A stretch of 64,000 bases of DNA from Malaya genurostris (Eukaryota; Arthropoda; Insecta; Diptera; Culicidae). The notes beneath the pieces are model-generated. The model ran no database searches, was not told the origin of the DNA, and saw only the letters and a list, made by a program, of their open reading frames with translations. The stretch is taken from contig NC_080571.1 of assembly GCF_030247185.1 (NCBI RefSeq), positions 350,978,254 to 351,042,253 of the forward strand, written 5' to 3'. Numbering within the stretch: position 1 is the stretch's first letter; each line of letters begins with the position of its first letter. Positions 44,801-54,556 of the stretch are shown in pieces. Position numbers and translations under genes: made by a program.

Positions 44801-45548
44801 AGCATTTCCAATCAATGTTTCGTGTGAGGTCATACGAAACATTGATTGTTTCCGATGGTCTTAATCCGGTGGCGATTGAAATTACGATAGGCAGATGATC
44901 GCTACCGTGGGGATCAGGGATTACCTTCCACGTGCAATCCAACCGTAGCGATGTCGAGCAAAGGGATAAGTCTAGCGCACTTGGTCTTGCTGGTGGTGCA
45001 GGAATTCGTGTCATTTCTCCCGTATTCAAGATTGTCATATTGAAGTTGTCGCAGATATCATGGATCATAGTTGATCTGTTATCGTCGTGAAGACAGCCCC
45101 ATCCCGTACCGTGTGAGTTAAAGTCTCCTAAAACCAACGTCGGTGCGGGAAGAAGCTCTATGATATCATTGAGCCGCCGATGCCCAACCGAGGCTCTTGG
45201 GGGAATGTAGATGGAAGCAATGCAAAGGTCCTTGCCTTTGATTGTAACATGACATGCGACAACTTCAATACCTGGTATCGAGGGGAGGTTAATGCGATAG
45301 AAAGAATAGCACTTTTTGATCCCCAAAAGTACTCCTCCATAGGAATCATCTCGATCCAGACGAATAATGTTAAAATCGTGGAGGTTTAAGGGTATTTCAG
45401 AAGTTAGCCAAGTTTCGCACAATGCAAATGCGTCACATTTCAGATTATTTACTAGAAATTTGAAAGGATCTATTTTTGGGATGATACTTCTACAATTCCA
45501 CTGTATAACAGTGATTGTATCCGTGACCTCGGTGGGTGTCTTAGCCAT
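41868..45548 (-). CDS. I-element ORF2: endonuclease, reverse transcriptase, RNase H, CCHC (1226 aa, intact)
   Basis: The protein that nicks target DNA and copies element RNA into the gap. Endonuclease (residues 10-230): VIQWNCRSI, CETWL, SIYIPP, LVLGDFNSHGTGWG, SALDLSLC and GSDHLPIV, all catalytic landmarks present. RT: YRPIAMLSCIRKLFE, FGFRRGKGTND, FLDIKGAFDSV (about 566), GLPQGSCLSPLLYNF, and LADD in place of YADD (about 657). RNase H: FYTDGSN (about 944), AELAAI, VTDSLSSIEAL and GNEKADSLAK (about 1057), so all four acidic residues remain. C-terminal CTCGDGYQDIEHVVWSC (1157-1172). Its ATG overlaps the ORF1 stop (ATGGCTAA). No lesion seen, so it could be active. LADD is shared with the truncated relative and looks family-typical. 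Confidence 0.95.
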   Translation of the reverse strand: MAKTPTEVTDTITVIQWNCRSIIPKIDPFKFLVNNLKCDAFALCETWLTSEIPLNLHDFNIIRLDRDDSYGGVLLGIKKCYSFYRINLPSIPGIEVVACHVTIKGKDLCIASIYIPPRASVGHRRLNDIIELLPAPTLVLGDFNSHGTGWGCLHDDNRSTMIHDICDNFNMTILNTGEMTRIPAPPARPSALDLSLCSTSLRLDCTWKVIPDPHGSDHLPIVISIATGLRPSETINVSYDLTRNIDWKCYANLISENLETTQELPPEEEYTFLAGLILDTATQAQTKRVPGAKTNIRPPNPWWDKECSELNAERTLSFVEFRKNGTPDNFRNYAALDAKMKSLIKAKKSGYWRRFVDGLSRETSMSTLWNTARRMRNKNTTNESEEYSNRWIFDFAKKVCPDSVPEQAIMRVASSNRNETPFSMVEFSLALLSCNNKSPGLDKIKFNLLKNLPDSAKRRLLNLFNRLLEDNIVPHDWRQVRVIAIQKPGKPASDHNSYRPIAMLSCIRKLFEKIILFRLDNWVETNGLLSDTQFGFRRGKGTNDCLALLSTEIQMAFARKEQMASVFLDIKGAFDSVSINILSEKLHQHGLSPILNNFLYNLLSEKYMYFAHGDLSTIRFSYMGLPQGSCLSPLLYNFYVNNIDECINTSCTLRQLADDSVVSIIGPKAADLQGPLQDTLDNLSTWALQMGIEFSTEKTELVVFSRKREPAQLQLQLGGETIAQVFTFKYLGVWFDSKGTWGCHIRYLKQKCQQRINFLRTITGSWWGAHPGDLIRLYQTTILSVMEYGCFCFRSAANTHFIKLERIQYPCLRIALGCMQSTHTMSLEVLAGVLPLKNRFWDLSYRLLIRCDILNPMVIENFERLVELNSQTRFMSLYFDYMAQNINPSSFVSNRAHFLDTSDSTVFFDTSMREEIRGIPDHVRPQVAPNIFYNKFRTVNCEKVFYTDGSNINRSTGFGIFNQNITASHKLNDPASVYVAELAAIQYTLEIIETLPKDHYFIVTDSLSSIEALRAMKPGKYPPYFLGKIREHLRTLSERSYLISLVWVPSHCSIPGNEKADSLAKVGALEGDIYERPICFNEFFSISRQKTLESWQTSWSNGELGRWLHSIIPRVSTKPWFRGMSVSRDFIRVMSRLMSNHYTFNAHLRRIGIVENGLCTCGDGYQDIEHVVWSCVEYRDARSKLLESLRARGRPPEVPVRDVLASRDSLYMLLIYQYLKHIDIQV
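45541..45548 (-). promoter_or_regulatory. ORF1 stop/ORF2 start overlap
   Basis: The minus strand reads ATGGCTAA: ORF2 starts at ATG, and ORF1 ends with TAA five bases on, in a different frame (GAT GGC TAA against ATG GCT AAG). Such overlaps are used for termination-reinitiation in some non-LTR elements; here that is inference. Confidence 0.85.
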
Positions 45549-46968
45549 CGAAGGATACGATCGCTGAAAGAAGGGGCCATTTTGCAGTCAACTGCTTCAA
45601 GAATGTTTTAACTGTAGGAATAAAAGCCATTATCAGGCTTTTAAGAGGTTCAGAAATATTGAAAGTAGACATGATCCAGTCCACAATATCAGAGAATTTA
45701 ACAAACCCAGTATTTGGTAAATTTTCTGACTGATCTTTAGGGACTTTCGGGAGTTTTGAAGTCCCAGGAAGTGATGGAAATTCTTGCTCGGAATTTAATT
45801 TTCCAAGGCCTGGAGCTTTTCTCTCTGGTTTTTTGCCATCACTACCAGTTGTTGTAATTTTTCGAGACCCATCAGAGGACATCTTCGAACCCTTACTAGG
45901 GAGCTTTTGAAAAGATTTATTTCTTCTCTTTCTGTATTATGAGCTAAGAGGGACAGCCGAAGATGTACCTTCGAGGGGGTCATCATATTCGCTCTCGTCA
46001 GTTGCCAAACAAGCGTACAGGTTTACTGGAGGCGTAGCACTCTTCAACATTTCAGCAAAAGAACGCTTTGAATGTTGCTTAAGTGAACGCCTCATCTTAT
46101 CCTGGCGCAATTTGTACGCGGGACAATCAGAGAGGTCATGCGGCCCCTCCTTACAGTAGAGACACTTTTCATTGTCTCCACTGCAGGAGTTATCCGCATG
46201 ACTCCCTCCACACTTTATACACCGGGATTTATTGCAACAATGGGATGCTGTATGTCCCAATTGTTTGCAATTAGTGCAGTTCATGACCCGCGGCACAAAA
46301 AGGCGAACAGGTAAACGAATTCGGTCCAGGAGGACGTAGTTAGGCAAAGCCGAGCCAGCGAAAGTCACCCGATATGAGTCTGATGGGATATAGGACTTAG
46401 TGCCATCCTCAGCGGTCGATACTGAACGCAATTGCTTGCAGTCCAGTATCTTAACGTTCTTGAGTAAGGGGTTTTTAAAACCGCCTGCCCCATGCTTAAG
46501 AACGTCCTCGCAAGTCAGACTCGGATCGGTGATCACGCCGTCTATCTCGACTTCGCGAGCTGGTACGTATACGCGATACTCCCGCGTGAAATTCTCACTT
46601 TGAACGATCTCATTAGCCTGTTTTGCACTGGCTAACAAGACCCTAAGCTTGTCCGGGCGTACTTTTTCAATTTTTTGTACGGTATTGTATCGCGAGGACA
46701 GGTCTTCAGAAAGTCTTAGAAGATTCAATTTTTTACCGTTGGCTTTGGTCCGGATGTAAACCGCATACGGTCCGGCCGGGAGTGCAAGTCCATCGGGATA
46801 ATTTTTTACACGAGATATTTGGCTATAAGATGATTCCATTTTGTCATCTGGAGGGAGGTCAGGCAATTCTGTGCCTTCTGTCATGGCACGGAAATGTGTC
46901 CGTGCGGGTAAATATTGGAGGACAAATGTAGTGGTATTGAAGAACAGGGGGAAGAAAGAAAAAGGCAA
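45541..46968 (-). pseudogene. I-element ORF1 (gag-like, three zinc knuckles) with one in-frame stop
   Basis: ORF1 proteins coat element RNA. The frame opens at 46968; a second ATG at 46884 (MTEGTELPDLPPDDKM) starts after a low-complexity Phe-rich leader and may be the real start. Residues about 228-290 hold CTNCKQLGHTASHC, CIKCGGSHADNSC and CLYCKEGPHDLSDC, three CCHC knuckles. A TAA at 45937-45939 follows PLSS; the same frame continues YRKRRNKSFQKLPSKG, then SSDGSRKITTTG, to 45541. The lesion could be a Gln-codon mutation (CAA to TAA). The last codons overlap the ORF2 start. Without the stop ORF1 would have about 475 codons. Confidence 0.9.
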
Positions 46969-47388
46969 AAATACTTAGCTTTAGCTCTCAAAGGGTGAAC
47001 GGCAGACAAGGCCCGGTCCTAGGCAATCGGTGGATATTCCTGATCAATAAAGTGCAAAAAACCTCCTAGAGGAAAAAGCACTTTTTTGCAGTCTCTTTCT
47101 GCACTGTACAATGGAATCTTATACGTTTTTTCACTATACACTGTCCAATGTATTTGTTAACAATATAGCAGCAGCGCCCAGCTGGGCGCTGGCTAACGGT
47201 ACCACACAGTGCTTCTTTACACAACTCACAATTGACCTTGAAGACGGATTAATTCGAACTATCACTCGACCGCACTGATTCAGACAATAGAATACGAAAT
47301 GACCTTGAAAGCGGAATAAAACAATTTACCGCACCACTGGAGAAACACGAACTTGCGTCCGATCAGCCCGATAGTTGCAGTGGAACTG
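46969..47388 (-). other. 5' UTR of the I element
   Basis: About 420 bp between the first base and ORF1, or 504 bp to the downstream ATG. It contains a GCGCCCAGCTGGGCGC palindrome at about 47175-47190 that could fold as a strong hairpin in the RNA. Confidence 0.8.
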
Positions 47389-47389
47389 A
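47355..47389 (-). promoter_or_regulatory. Internal Inr + DPE-type promoter of the I element
   Basis: The minus strand reads T|CAGTT at the element's first base, matching the arthropod initiator TCAGTT with A at +1 (47387). GGACGC sits at +28 to +33 (47360-47355), the downstream promoter element position, matching the consensus at five or more of six positions. I-type elements are known to use such TATA-less internal promoters, so each full-length copy carries its own start site. Confidence 0.75.
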
Positions 47390-47402
47390 AGTTTTTATGA
47401 TT
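47389..47402 (+). repeat. TSD of the full-length I element (right copy)
   Basis: AAGTTTTTATGATT, exact copy of 41240-41253. Confidence 0.95.
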
Positions 47403-47954
47403 GATGATCAACCCATTGTCTATTAGTTTGCGATATCTGCAGCCAGAAGACCCGACAGTAGTGTCAAAATTGAACTTTTATTCCAGTTTGATTGTTTGAT
47501 ATCTACCTAGATTGACTCACAGAAAAATGATTCAAATGGAAAGTCTCATGATGCGGGTCGGTCGCTTTAAACTCTGCATTGCATATTTCGAATCCCACAC
47601 TCAAAAAATATGTCACTTACTTTTCAGATGCAAAACCATATAAATATTTTCCATAATGTTTTACACGTAATCGATACTGTTCTCACACATAGCATTCATA
47701 TGATCCATACAATAAAAACTATTGTTGATAACATATGCATTATATATGTGCCTCACTTATTTATCATGGGAATGTCACATACATATTATTTGAAAACTAT
47801 ACATCTTCTATTTGAATAATATGTATGTTTCATGTGAACTTCATTTACCTATCATAGGAAAATCACATGGAGCTTACCTGAAATTGGTATAGCTTTTATT
47901 TAATTTTCAAGCAACTTTTATGTGCTGTTATAATAATTATCAAATCTGTTTTCC

Positions 47955-48148
47955 CACGACAAAAGGGCCTAAATGCAAGTGACAGTTTCTCTTTGTTTAT
48001 TTTCTCTTTCACGAATTATCGGATTGATTTTATATTTAATGCAGACGATTAATATTGGAATCATCGAGGAAATTTTTATACTGCCTCGAATCGAAAGAGA
48101 AAGTAAATAAAGAGAGGCTCTCGTTTTCAGTTAGGCCCTTTTGTCGTG
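47955..48148. mobile_element. Foldback MITE 1
   Basis: Inverted arms of about 65 bp: CACGACAAAAGGGCCTAAAT (47955) and the complement of CACGACAAAAGGGCCTAACT (ending 48148). The arms run inward through TCTCTTTGTTTATTTTCTC to the centre. No coding content; no clear TSD. Confidence 0.85.
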
Positions 48149-48173
48149 AGACGAAATGTTTTAATAAAGCTGC

Positions 48174-48420
48174 ATGAAATGTTCAAAACGACGAATGTAA
48201 CAAAGAGAGGTTCTCTTTGTTTACTTTCTCTTTCGATTATTACGGTACTCTTAGCAATCCTTCTTTTCAATCATTTACCGATATTAATAACTAAGGCTAT
48301 CATCTTTTAATCTGCACTGAAGAAATTACCGAAAAAAGCAGGAATATTTTGCAATAATCGAAAGATAAAGTAAACAAAAAGAGTCTCTCTTTATTACATT
48401 CGTCGTTTTGAACACTTCAT
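48174..48420. mobile_element. Foldback MITE 2
   Basis: Arms of about 68 bp: ATGAAATGTTCAAAACGACG (48174) and the complement of ATGAAGTGTTCAAAACGACG (ending 48420). The inner arm CTCTTTGTTTACTTTCTCTT is shared with MITE 1, so the two are related families inserted 25 bp apart, or parts of one larger element. Confidence 0.85.
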
Positions 48421-48588
48421 AAGAGATTTCACTACATATTGCCTATCCGCCAGACTATATGTTAGCGTAGCTTTAATGTTTACCAAAATAGTGTTGTTTC
48501 GATTGTGGCAGGTAAACATAAATATATACAGGCAGTTGCATTACAGATTTATGTTTAACAAATTTATTTACTATTTTACAAAGATAGA

Positions 48589-51126
48589 TTAGACATCAAC
48601 ATTGTTAGAAAAATTGTTTTTAATTCTAAAATAAAACTGATCGTGAATACAGTGCAATGTGATAGGAGGTCCATCAAATATACTTATTTTAAAAATATCT
48701 GCTATGGAAGTGCTCTCTATGGCTTCGTATGCTAAGAAATGCTCATTGAACTTTCCTACTTTCCATGCTTGTACAACTAAATATGGATTGTTATTGTGAC
48801 ATATGATTTCAAGTATTTCATATAAATGCATAGTTTTGTGTACATATAGTGTAACAAAATAACCGTTTCTATAACTAGTACCTTTGTACTTAACTAGGCT
48901 AGAAAACATTATGTTGAATCCTGTGTTGATATTTATTGGTTGTTGCAGGTTGGCGAAATAATTGCGAAATTGAATGTTCGATGTTTGAAAAGTATTGATA
49001 TTGTCTAATCTAAAAAAATTTTTACTATAAGCATCATGAGCAAACTGCAGCCAAGCTTTCATACATAGTGTAAAACATATGTTTTTGCGAGAAGACATGA
49101 TGTGCGCATATTGCTTAAATCCTCTATGCTTAGCCTCATATCTGAAACACATCATTTTTTCTGCTGGACCTGATATATCAATGATGGATGGATAGTGCAC
49201 CAAGAAATGGTGTTTCGGTTTGAGGATTTTGTTAAACAGCTCTATGTACAACTTATGGTGAGTATCAATAAGATCTCTCAGTAGGGTGAGATCTTCTATC
49301 TCGAATGATCTTTTCATGCAGAAATCAACCATATTAATCAATACCGTACAGTATTTCCAAACTGGTTCGTTAAATGGAATATATGACCCTGCAATGAATG
49401 TAAAATAATGTGTAAAACTGCGCATTTCACTTGACGTCATTTTAATTGCAACTTTTTTACTCTTTTCTTTGCTATTATATTTTTCAGTAATATTTGGCAT
49501 TCGTTTCAGTTCACTGTCCAAACATGTCTCGCTTACTATCAGTCTGCGCAGTGAAATATTTCTTTTGGTATATGAAGTAATCTAAAATTTCCAAAAATCC
49601 ATATTTACATACACCTGAACTGAAAAGATCGTGCATAGCATCGACACTTTTGTTTTCCATAACATGGAACGATGGCAGTTTATTAAATATAGAGTAACCA
49701 GATATTCCAGTTTCACCATGATTATTAATTTCAATATCTTGATCATAATCTTGTCGTCGACGTAAACAATCTGGGTGTTCTTTGGAATCTTTGTTAAGAA
49801 GATCTTTAGGACGTCGACAAAATTGACAATAAAAAGTGGCATTAAATCCTCCCGATAATAGTAGAGTTGAATGAATTCCTAAATTATCTTCTTGAAACAA
49901 GCAGAGAACGGTCGAACAAACTTCATTTCTCCCTTTACAGTAATATTAATTCCGCGATTCTCTAATTCTATAAATTTATCAATTAAAGGAGTTATTAATT
50001 TGTTAATGCCATGCTCTTTTATGTCAGCGTTTTTTTCTCATTCCTGCTATAAATATGTTGGTGAGTTTTGCAATGAATTCTTCGGGAATAGATGGAATAC
50101 TATAGTAAATGCCACATATACAATGGCGATTACTATGGGAGCTTTGACAATCATTGATTTCAAACTCATCAGAATATAGCCAAATTGGTAAAAGTAAGTC
50201 ATGTTTATATTTTTGTATTATTTCTCTCCATTTTGATCCATTGACAAAGTTTCGAACACTTTGACTGTGCTTTAAAAACGTTGTGTTTTCAAATATTCGC
50301 GCAAATACCTCGTTACATTCAAGATATATTTTAATCTGTGATTCTATCGGCATCATTATTAAGAAATTTTTTGTTTTTTCTATTTCAGGTTCCATTTCAA
50401 GATTTAACGATTGTACTCTAAGATCTGTATCATCTAAAGTTACCATTAATGGCAACTCAAGTTTTGTTGAGACTAGTAAATGTTGGAAAAATTTATGATC
50501 GGAGTTTATTGGACTAAACATATTTCGCAATTTCGCCATATAACTGCCAAACCTATATTTCGTTTCTGGAGTTGCTGAAGATATGTCCAAGCTTTCAATT
50601 TGATCTGCTATGTCTGTGAAAATGTTAGTTACTTCCTGCTGTATCTCATAAACGTCTTTTCTGGTGAAATTATTTTTCGCGTGCATACTTAATGTAAACT
50701 TAACTGCTGCGTTATCAATTCGTTCTAATCCACAAATGAATTCGTCCAAGGGTGAATAATCGCCAATATTTAATATACGTTTTTTAACAACATGGTCTGA
50801 ACCTAACAAGAACTCTTCTACTGAATGTGCTTTCTGACCATCTATCACTTTGTTCGGTGTACACGGTTTATTTTCAAGTCCTGGATGATGCCTGATATGC
50901 TTTTGAAATTTTTTCCGTCGGTTCTAAATATGTTTGTAGTTGTTCGACTGTGATTGTGAGCAACTCAAATACTCCTATTCCGCACTCTGAAAATTTTAAA
51001 GCTAAATGATTGTACTATTCTTTATGATCAGTAGGATGTATTTACGTTCAAAAACTTCCAGTAAGCTTTTCGGGAATGCTAAATCCGCGAGCAACGTATT
51101 TAACAACGTCTCGTTACTTGACGCCA
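48589..51126 (-). pseudogene. CACTA transposase (TNP2-like), frameshifted
   Basis: A SAM-like N-terminus starts at 51126 (MASSNETLLNTLLADLAFPK). After stops the frame at 50848-50024 reads KRILNIGDYSPLDEFICGLE through WREIIQKYKHDLLLPIWLYS and IYYSIPSIPEEFIAKLTNIF. Shifted frames at about 50010-49880 give GINKLITPLIDKFIELENRG. The segment 49900-49511 has NLGIHSTLLLSGGF, CQFCRRPK and LPSFHVMENKSVDAMHDLFS, recalling the DVMH motif of plant TNP2 proteins. The C-terminal segment (49521-48589) has MRSFTHYFTFIAGS, HHFLVHYPSIIDISGPAEKM and CFRYEAKHRGFKQYA. At least three frame breaks. The CACTA assignment rests on this motif order and the CACT ends. Confidence 0.7.
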
Positions 51127-51356
51127 TTTTGAAATTCTTATTTTTTCACAGTTTACTATCACATAACATTCATGTGTTTTTTCACATAAGGTGTATGTGC
51201 TGTGCACTTAAGAGCTATCGGTTTTCCGATTGAAATTTACATATAAACACATAAATGTCATATGATGCATATAAATATAATGTGAAAGGTAGTTTTTAAT
51301 AAGTATATGCTTTTTCACATACAATTAATGTGTCGTTTGGGCTCAGTGCAGCTGAT

Positions 51357-51697
51357 CTGCCCATACTTGCATATCAGTCCCATATGGAAAATCGGCAAGT
51401 CGAGAAAAAGATGATCAAAATTTTATTTCAGAATTTTTTGATTTATTGTGCTACCTAATGCTAAATTATGGTATTATTACATGAAATATCGGTAATACAC
51501 CTTTGCTATTCCAATATTGCAACAAATGAAATTATTGAAATTTGCACTGAATGGGACTTATATTTTTTCACATTTTAATGTACAAACCCTCAACTTTTAT
51601 TGCAATTGCTGAGTGTATATTGAGGATGAATTTCATTCCTCAAGCTAACTAAAAATTGGCGAAAATCGATATGGGACTGATATGCGAGTATGGGCAG
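51357..51697. mobile_element. 341-bp MITE with 4-bp TSD
   Basis: Inverted ends CTGCCCATACTTGCATATCA (51357) and the complement of CTGCCCATACTCGCATATCA (ending 51697), extending to about 29 bases with GTCCCATAT. TGAT flanks on both sides (51353-51356 and 51698-51701). No coding content. The 4-bp duplication excludes typical hAT and Tc1 integration; the superfamily is open. Confidence 0.85.
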
Positions 51698-51701
51698 TGA
51701 T

Positions 51702-52912
51702 GGTTCCGGATTGGAAGCAATCAAAATACTACGAAATGCGACTATCATAAATTTATGGATAGATTGAACTTTTCAAATCGAAGGTATAAGGTGCAATGAA
51801 TCGTTTTTGTCTGATTCATGAATTTAAAAATGTTCATATAGAAATGATATAGACGACAACGGGCAGACTTCGATATCTGCAATTCGTAGATCTTATTAAT
51901 TGATGACCTAACCAACTCATTTCAATTTTACTGATTTTTGATCCAAAAATTGTGAAAGTGATTCGATATAACTTTAGTTTGCGTTAGGCCATGATGATAT
52001 CATCAGCGCCACTAAACAACATTTTTCAATGTAATATTAACAAAGTTTTTTATTTAGAACTACGTAAAAAATCATCAGATCAACATAGTATAAAGTACAG
52101 CAAGAACTAAACATAAATCGAATTTTTTAAGATTTTTTTCTCTATTTTCATGACATCCGGGGTCCGTTAAACTTAAGTCGCTATTTTCAATCTGCACCTA
52201 AAAGACCTATAAATCGAGAAAGTTTTTAGATTTGGTTTTGAGCCCAGTTTCGATTTTGTTTTCCGTTTATTGCAGCGTCACTATTGAAAACGTTTTGAAA
52301 TTTTTAACACTTATCACTCTGTGTTTTCGGAAACAAAAATCAACCACCGATAAAATTGAAGAGTTTTATCATTTATTTTACTCCAAGCTTGTGAAACTCA
52401 TCTCTTAGGAAACATTGCGGATTCAATAAACTGAGTCGAATGCTATATCACTACTTCCAGTCGAGTTTAAAAGCGTAAAATCATCTCGAAAAATATTTAT
52501 TTTCAGTTTAAAATTAATATTTGAATAAAAACTTTACACAATTTAGGTAGGAATTACTTAGGAACGTTCTCGAATTTAAAATTTAGGCGGCCATTTCAAA
52601 ATCAAATATCAAATTATTGTTTTCAAAAGCATCGTCAGGTAGGTGAAATTGGAAAAAATGTTTGTTACTGCTTTTTATTGATGCATAGCATTTTTCGTTT
52701 TGAAAGTCAAAAACATCGACAAAAGTGTTTGCACTCTTTTTTTCAATTCTCTAGTATAGCTTTACCTGAAATATAACGACCCTGAATAAAATATCTGGAC
52801 TTGCTATAATCTTAATAAAATCTGAATGTTTGCTTCTGATTTGGAATCATATTTATAACATAATGAGATATAAATATTAAGACCACATATAATTTTGATA
52901 GAATCCTGTTAT
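51702..52912. other. AT-rich stretch, nothing recognised
   Basis: No ORF, TIR or known repeat could be supported. Confidence 0.5.
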
Positions 52913-53845
52913 GGGGCTGTCCATAAAAGACGTCACGCCGCAATGAGGAGGGGGGTGTTTCATAAAAAGTGACCTTTTGTGACAGGGGGAAGGGGGGGAG
53001 GTTTTTGGAAAGTGACGTCCAATATTTTCAATGAGCGCATTTTTGAAATACCTATTTATTATATTACTGCTTTGCCCTATTTCCTGAAAAAATCTCCACA
53101 ATAAACGTTCACATTCTATAGGGAAATGTGTATTTGTTGATGTAAAAGCTTCTTCTCGGAAATGAGTGATGCAGGAAATCATTTCTGTTGTGATCAGCAA
53201 AAGTGCCAGGAGGAGCGAGTAAATTAGCGAAATTAATAAATTTTGCCAAATATTAGTAAAAAATAAAAAGATGCCTTCAATCGGTTTAACTTAAGTTATG
53301 CACTGACAATTTTTTCAGTAATTTGATTTTCTAGCATTGATAATAATATATCATAAGAATTTCTCTTATCTGATTCTGATGCAGTTTATTCAATTTTACT
53401 CCATTTGAAAAAGGGCGGGAGATCAACGATTTCAGACGTAGATCATGTCATGTCTTATCTTGATCATATGTGATTTTCCTCCACCAACATCAAAGCTTAT
53501 CGAATCATCCAATGATTGAACTTACATAAATCAAGAATCATTTTAGCTCAAAATCACTACCCATTGTGTGACGGAAGATCAGTACCGATATTGATCGATG
53601 TGATTTAAAACTCACTGATCAACTGATCATGAAAAGATTCTCCGGCAGTGATCTCGTTTTGATGAGGTTTTGGTCTTTATTTTCTCAGCCCTGTATGCTA
53701 CACTAAGGAAATATTATTCTTTACCTAAAACAATAATAAAGGGTGATTTTTTAAGAGCTTGAGAACTTTTTTAAACAATAAAACGCATAAAATTTGCAAA
53801 ATCTCATCGGTTCTTTATTTTAAACGTTAGATTGGTACATGACAT

Positions 53846-54489
53846 TTACTTTTTGAAGATAATTTCATTTAAATGTTGACCGCGGCTGCGTCTTAGGTGG
53901 TCCATTCGGAAAGTCCAATTTTGGGCAACTTTTTCGAGCATTTCGGCCGGAATAGCCCGAATTTCTTCGGAAATGTTGTCTTCCAAAGCTGGAATAGTTA
54001 CTGGCTTATTTCTGTAGACCTTAGACTTGACGTAGCCCCACAAAAAATAGTCTAAAGGCGTCAAATCGCATGATCTTGGTGGCCAACTTACCGGTCCATT
54101 TCTTGAGATGAATTGTTCTCCGAAGTTTTCCCTCAAAATGGCCATAGAATCGCGAGCTGTGTGGCATGTAGCGCCATCTTGTTGAAACCACATGTCAACC
54201 AAGTTCAGTTCTTCCATTTTTGGCAACAAAAAGTTTGTTAGCATCGAACGATAGCGATCGCCATTCACTGTAACGTTGCGTCCAACAGCATCTTTGAAAA
54301 AATACGGTCCAATGATTCCACCAGCGTACAAACCACACCAAACAGTGCATTTTTCGGGATGCATGGGCAGTTCTTGAACGGCTTCTGGTTGCTCTTCACT
54401 CCAAATGCGGCAATTTTGCTTATTTACGTAGCCATTCAACCAGAAATGAGCCTCATCGCTGAACAAAATTTGTCGATAAAAAAGCGGAT
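53846..54489 (-). pseudogene. DD41D transposase catalytic domain, N-terminus lost
   Basis: The open frame covers the RNase-H-fold core: FSDEAHFWLNGYVNKQ with the first Asp, RIWSEEQPEAVQELPMHPEK, VWCGLYAGGIIGPYFF, WFQQDGATCHTARDS with the second Asp, and SWPPRSCDLTPLDYFLWGYV. Counting from the second Asp to the Asp of PLD gives 41 residues, hence DD41D (rosa-like). The end FRMDHLRRSRGQHLNEIIFK is followed by the stop at 53846. The apparent start (MVHSE, 54505) lies in the duplicated arm. The HTH domain is missing. The core looks undamaged. Confidence 0.92.
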
Positions 54490-54556
54490 TTTCCGAATGG
54501 ACCACCTAAGACGCAGCCGCGGTCAACATTTAAATGAAATTATCTTCAAAAAGTAA
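54490..54556 (+). pseudogene. Inverted copy of the DD41D transposase C-terminus
   Basis: The plus strand encodes the same last residues, FRMDHLRRSRGQHLNEIIFK plus K and stop, as the minus-strand gene, because the arm duplicates the end of the coding region in reverse. It sits in a 65-codon chance frame starting at 54359. Confidence 0.9.

Larger units (their letters stand above)
41254..47388 (-). mobile_element. Full-length I-clade non-LTR retrotransposon
   Basis: 6,135 bp in minus orientation, bounded by a perfect 14-bp duplication. The 5' end is at 47388 (CAGTTCC...), and the 3' end has AATAA followed by a run of 9-11 A. It carries a 5' UTR with internal promoter motifs, ORF1 with three zinc knuckles, an overlapping ORF2 with endonuclease, RT, RNase H and CCHC, and a GC-rich 3' UTR of about 610 bp. 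RNase H plus zinc-knuckle ORF1 indicates the I clade. It is the best-preserved element of the window; the only coding lesion seen is one stop in ORF1. Confidence 0.95.
47598..51348 (-). mobile_element. CACTA (EnSpm)-type DNA transposon, decayed
   Basis: The ends CACTCAAAAAATATGTCAC (47598) and the complement of CACTGAGCCCAAACGACAC (ending 51348) both start CACT. The flanks CA (47596-47597) and CA (51349-51350) are a possible 2-bp duplication. Subterminal regions are rich in CACATA/TATGTG words on both sides (47760-47880 and 51170-51330). The minus strand encodes a broken TNP2-like transposase. Two foldback MITEs (47955-48148 and 48174-48420) are inserted near its 3' end. Confidence 0.75.

Noticed and set aside
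54359..54556. 65-codon plus-strand ORF
   Set aside because: Its last 21 residues are the inverted copy of the transposase C-terminus and the rest is antisense to the transposase core.
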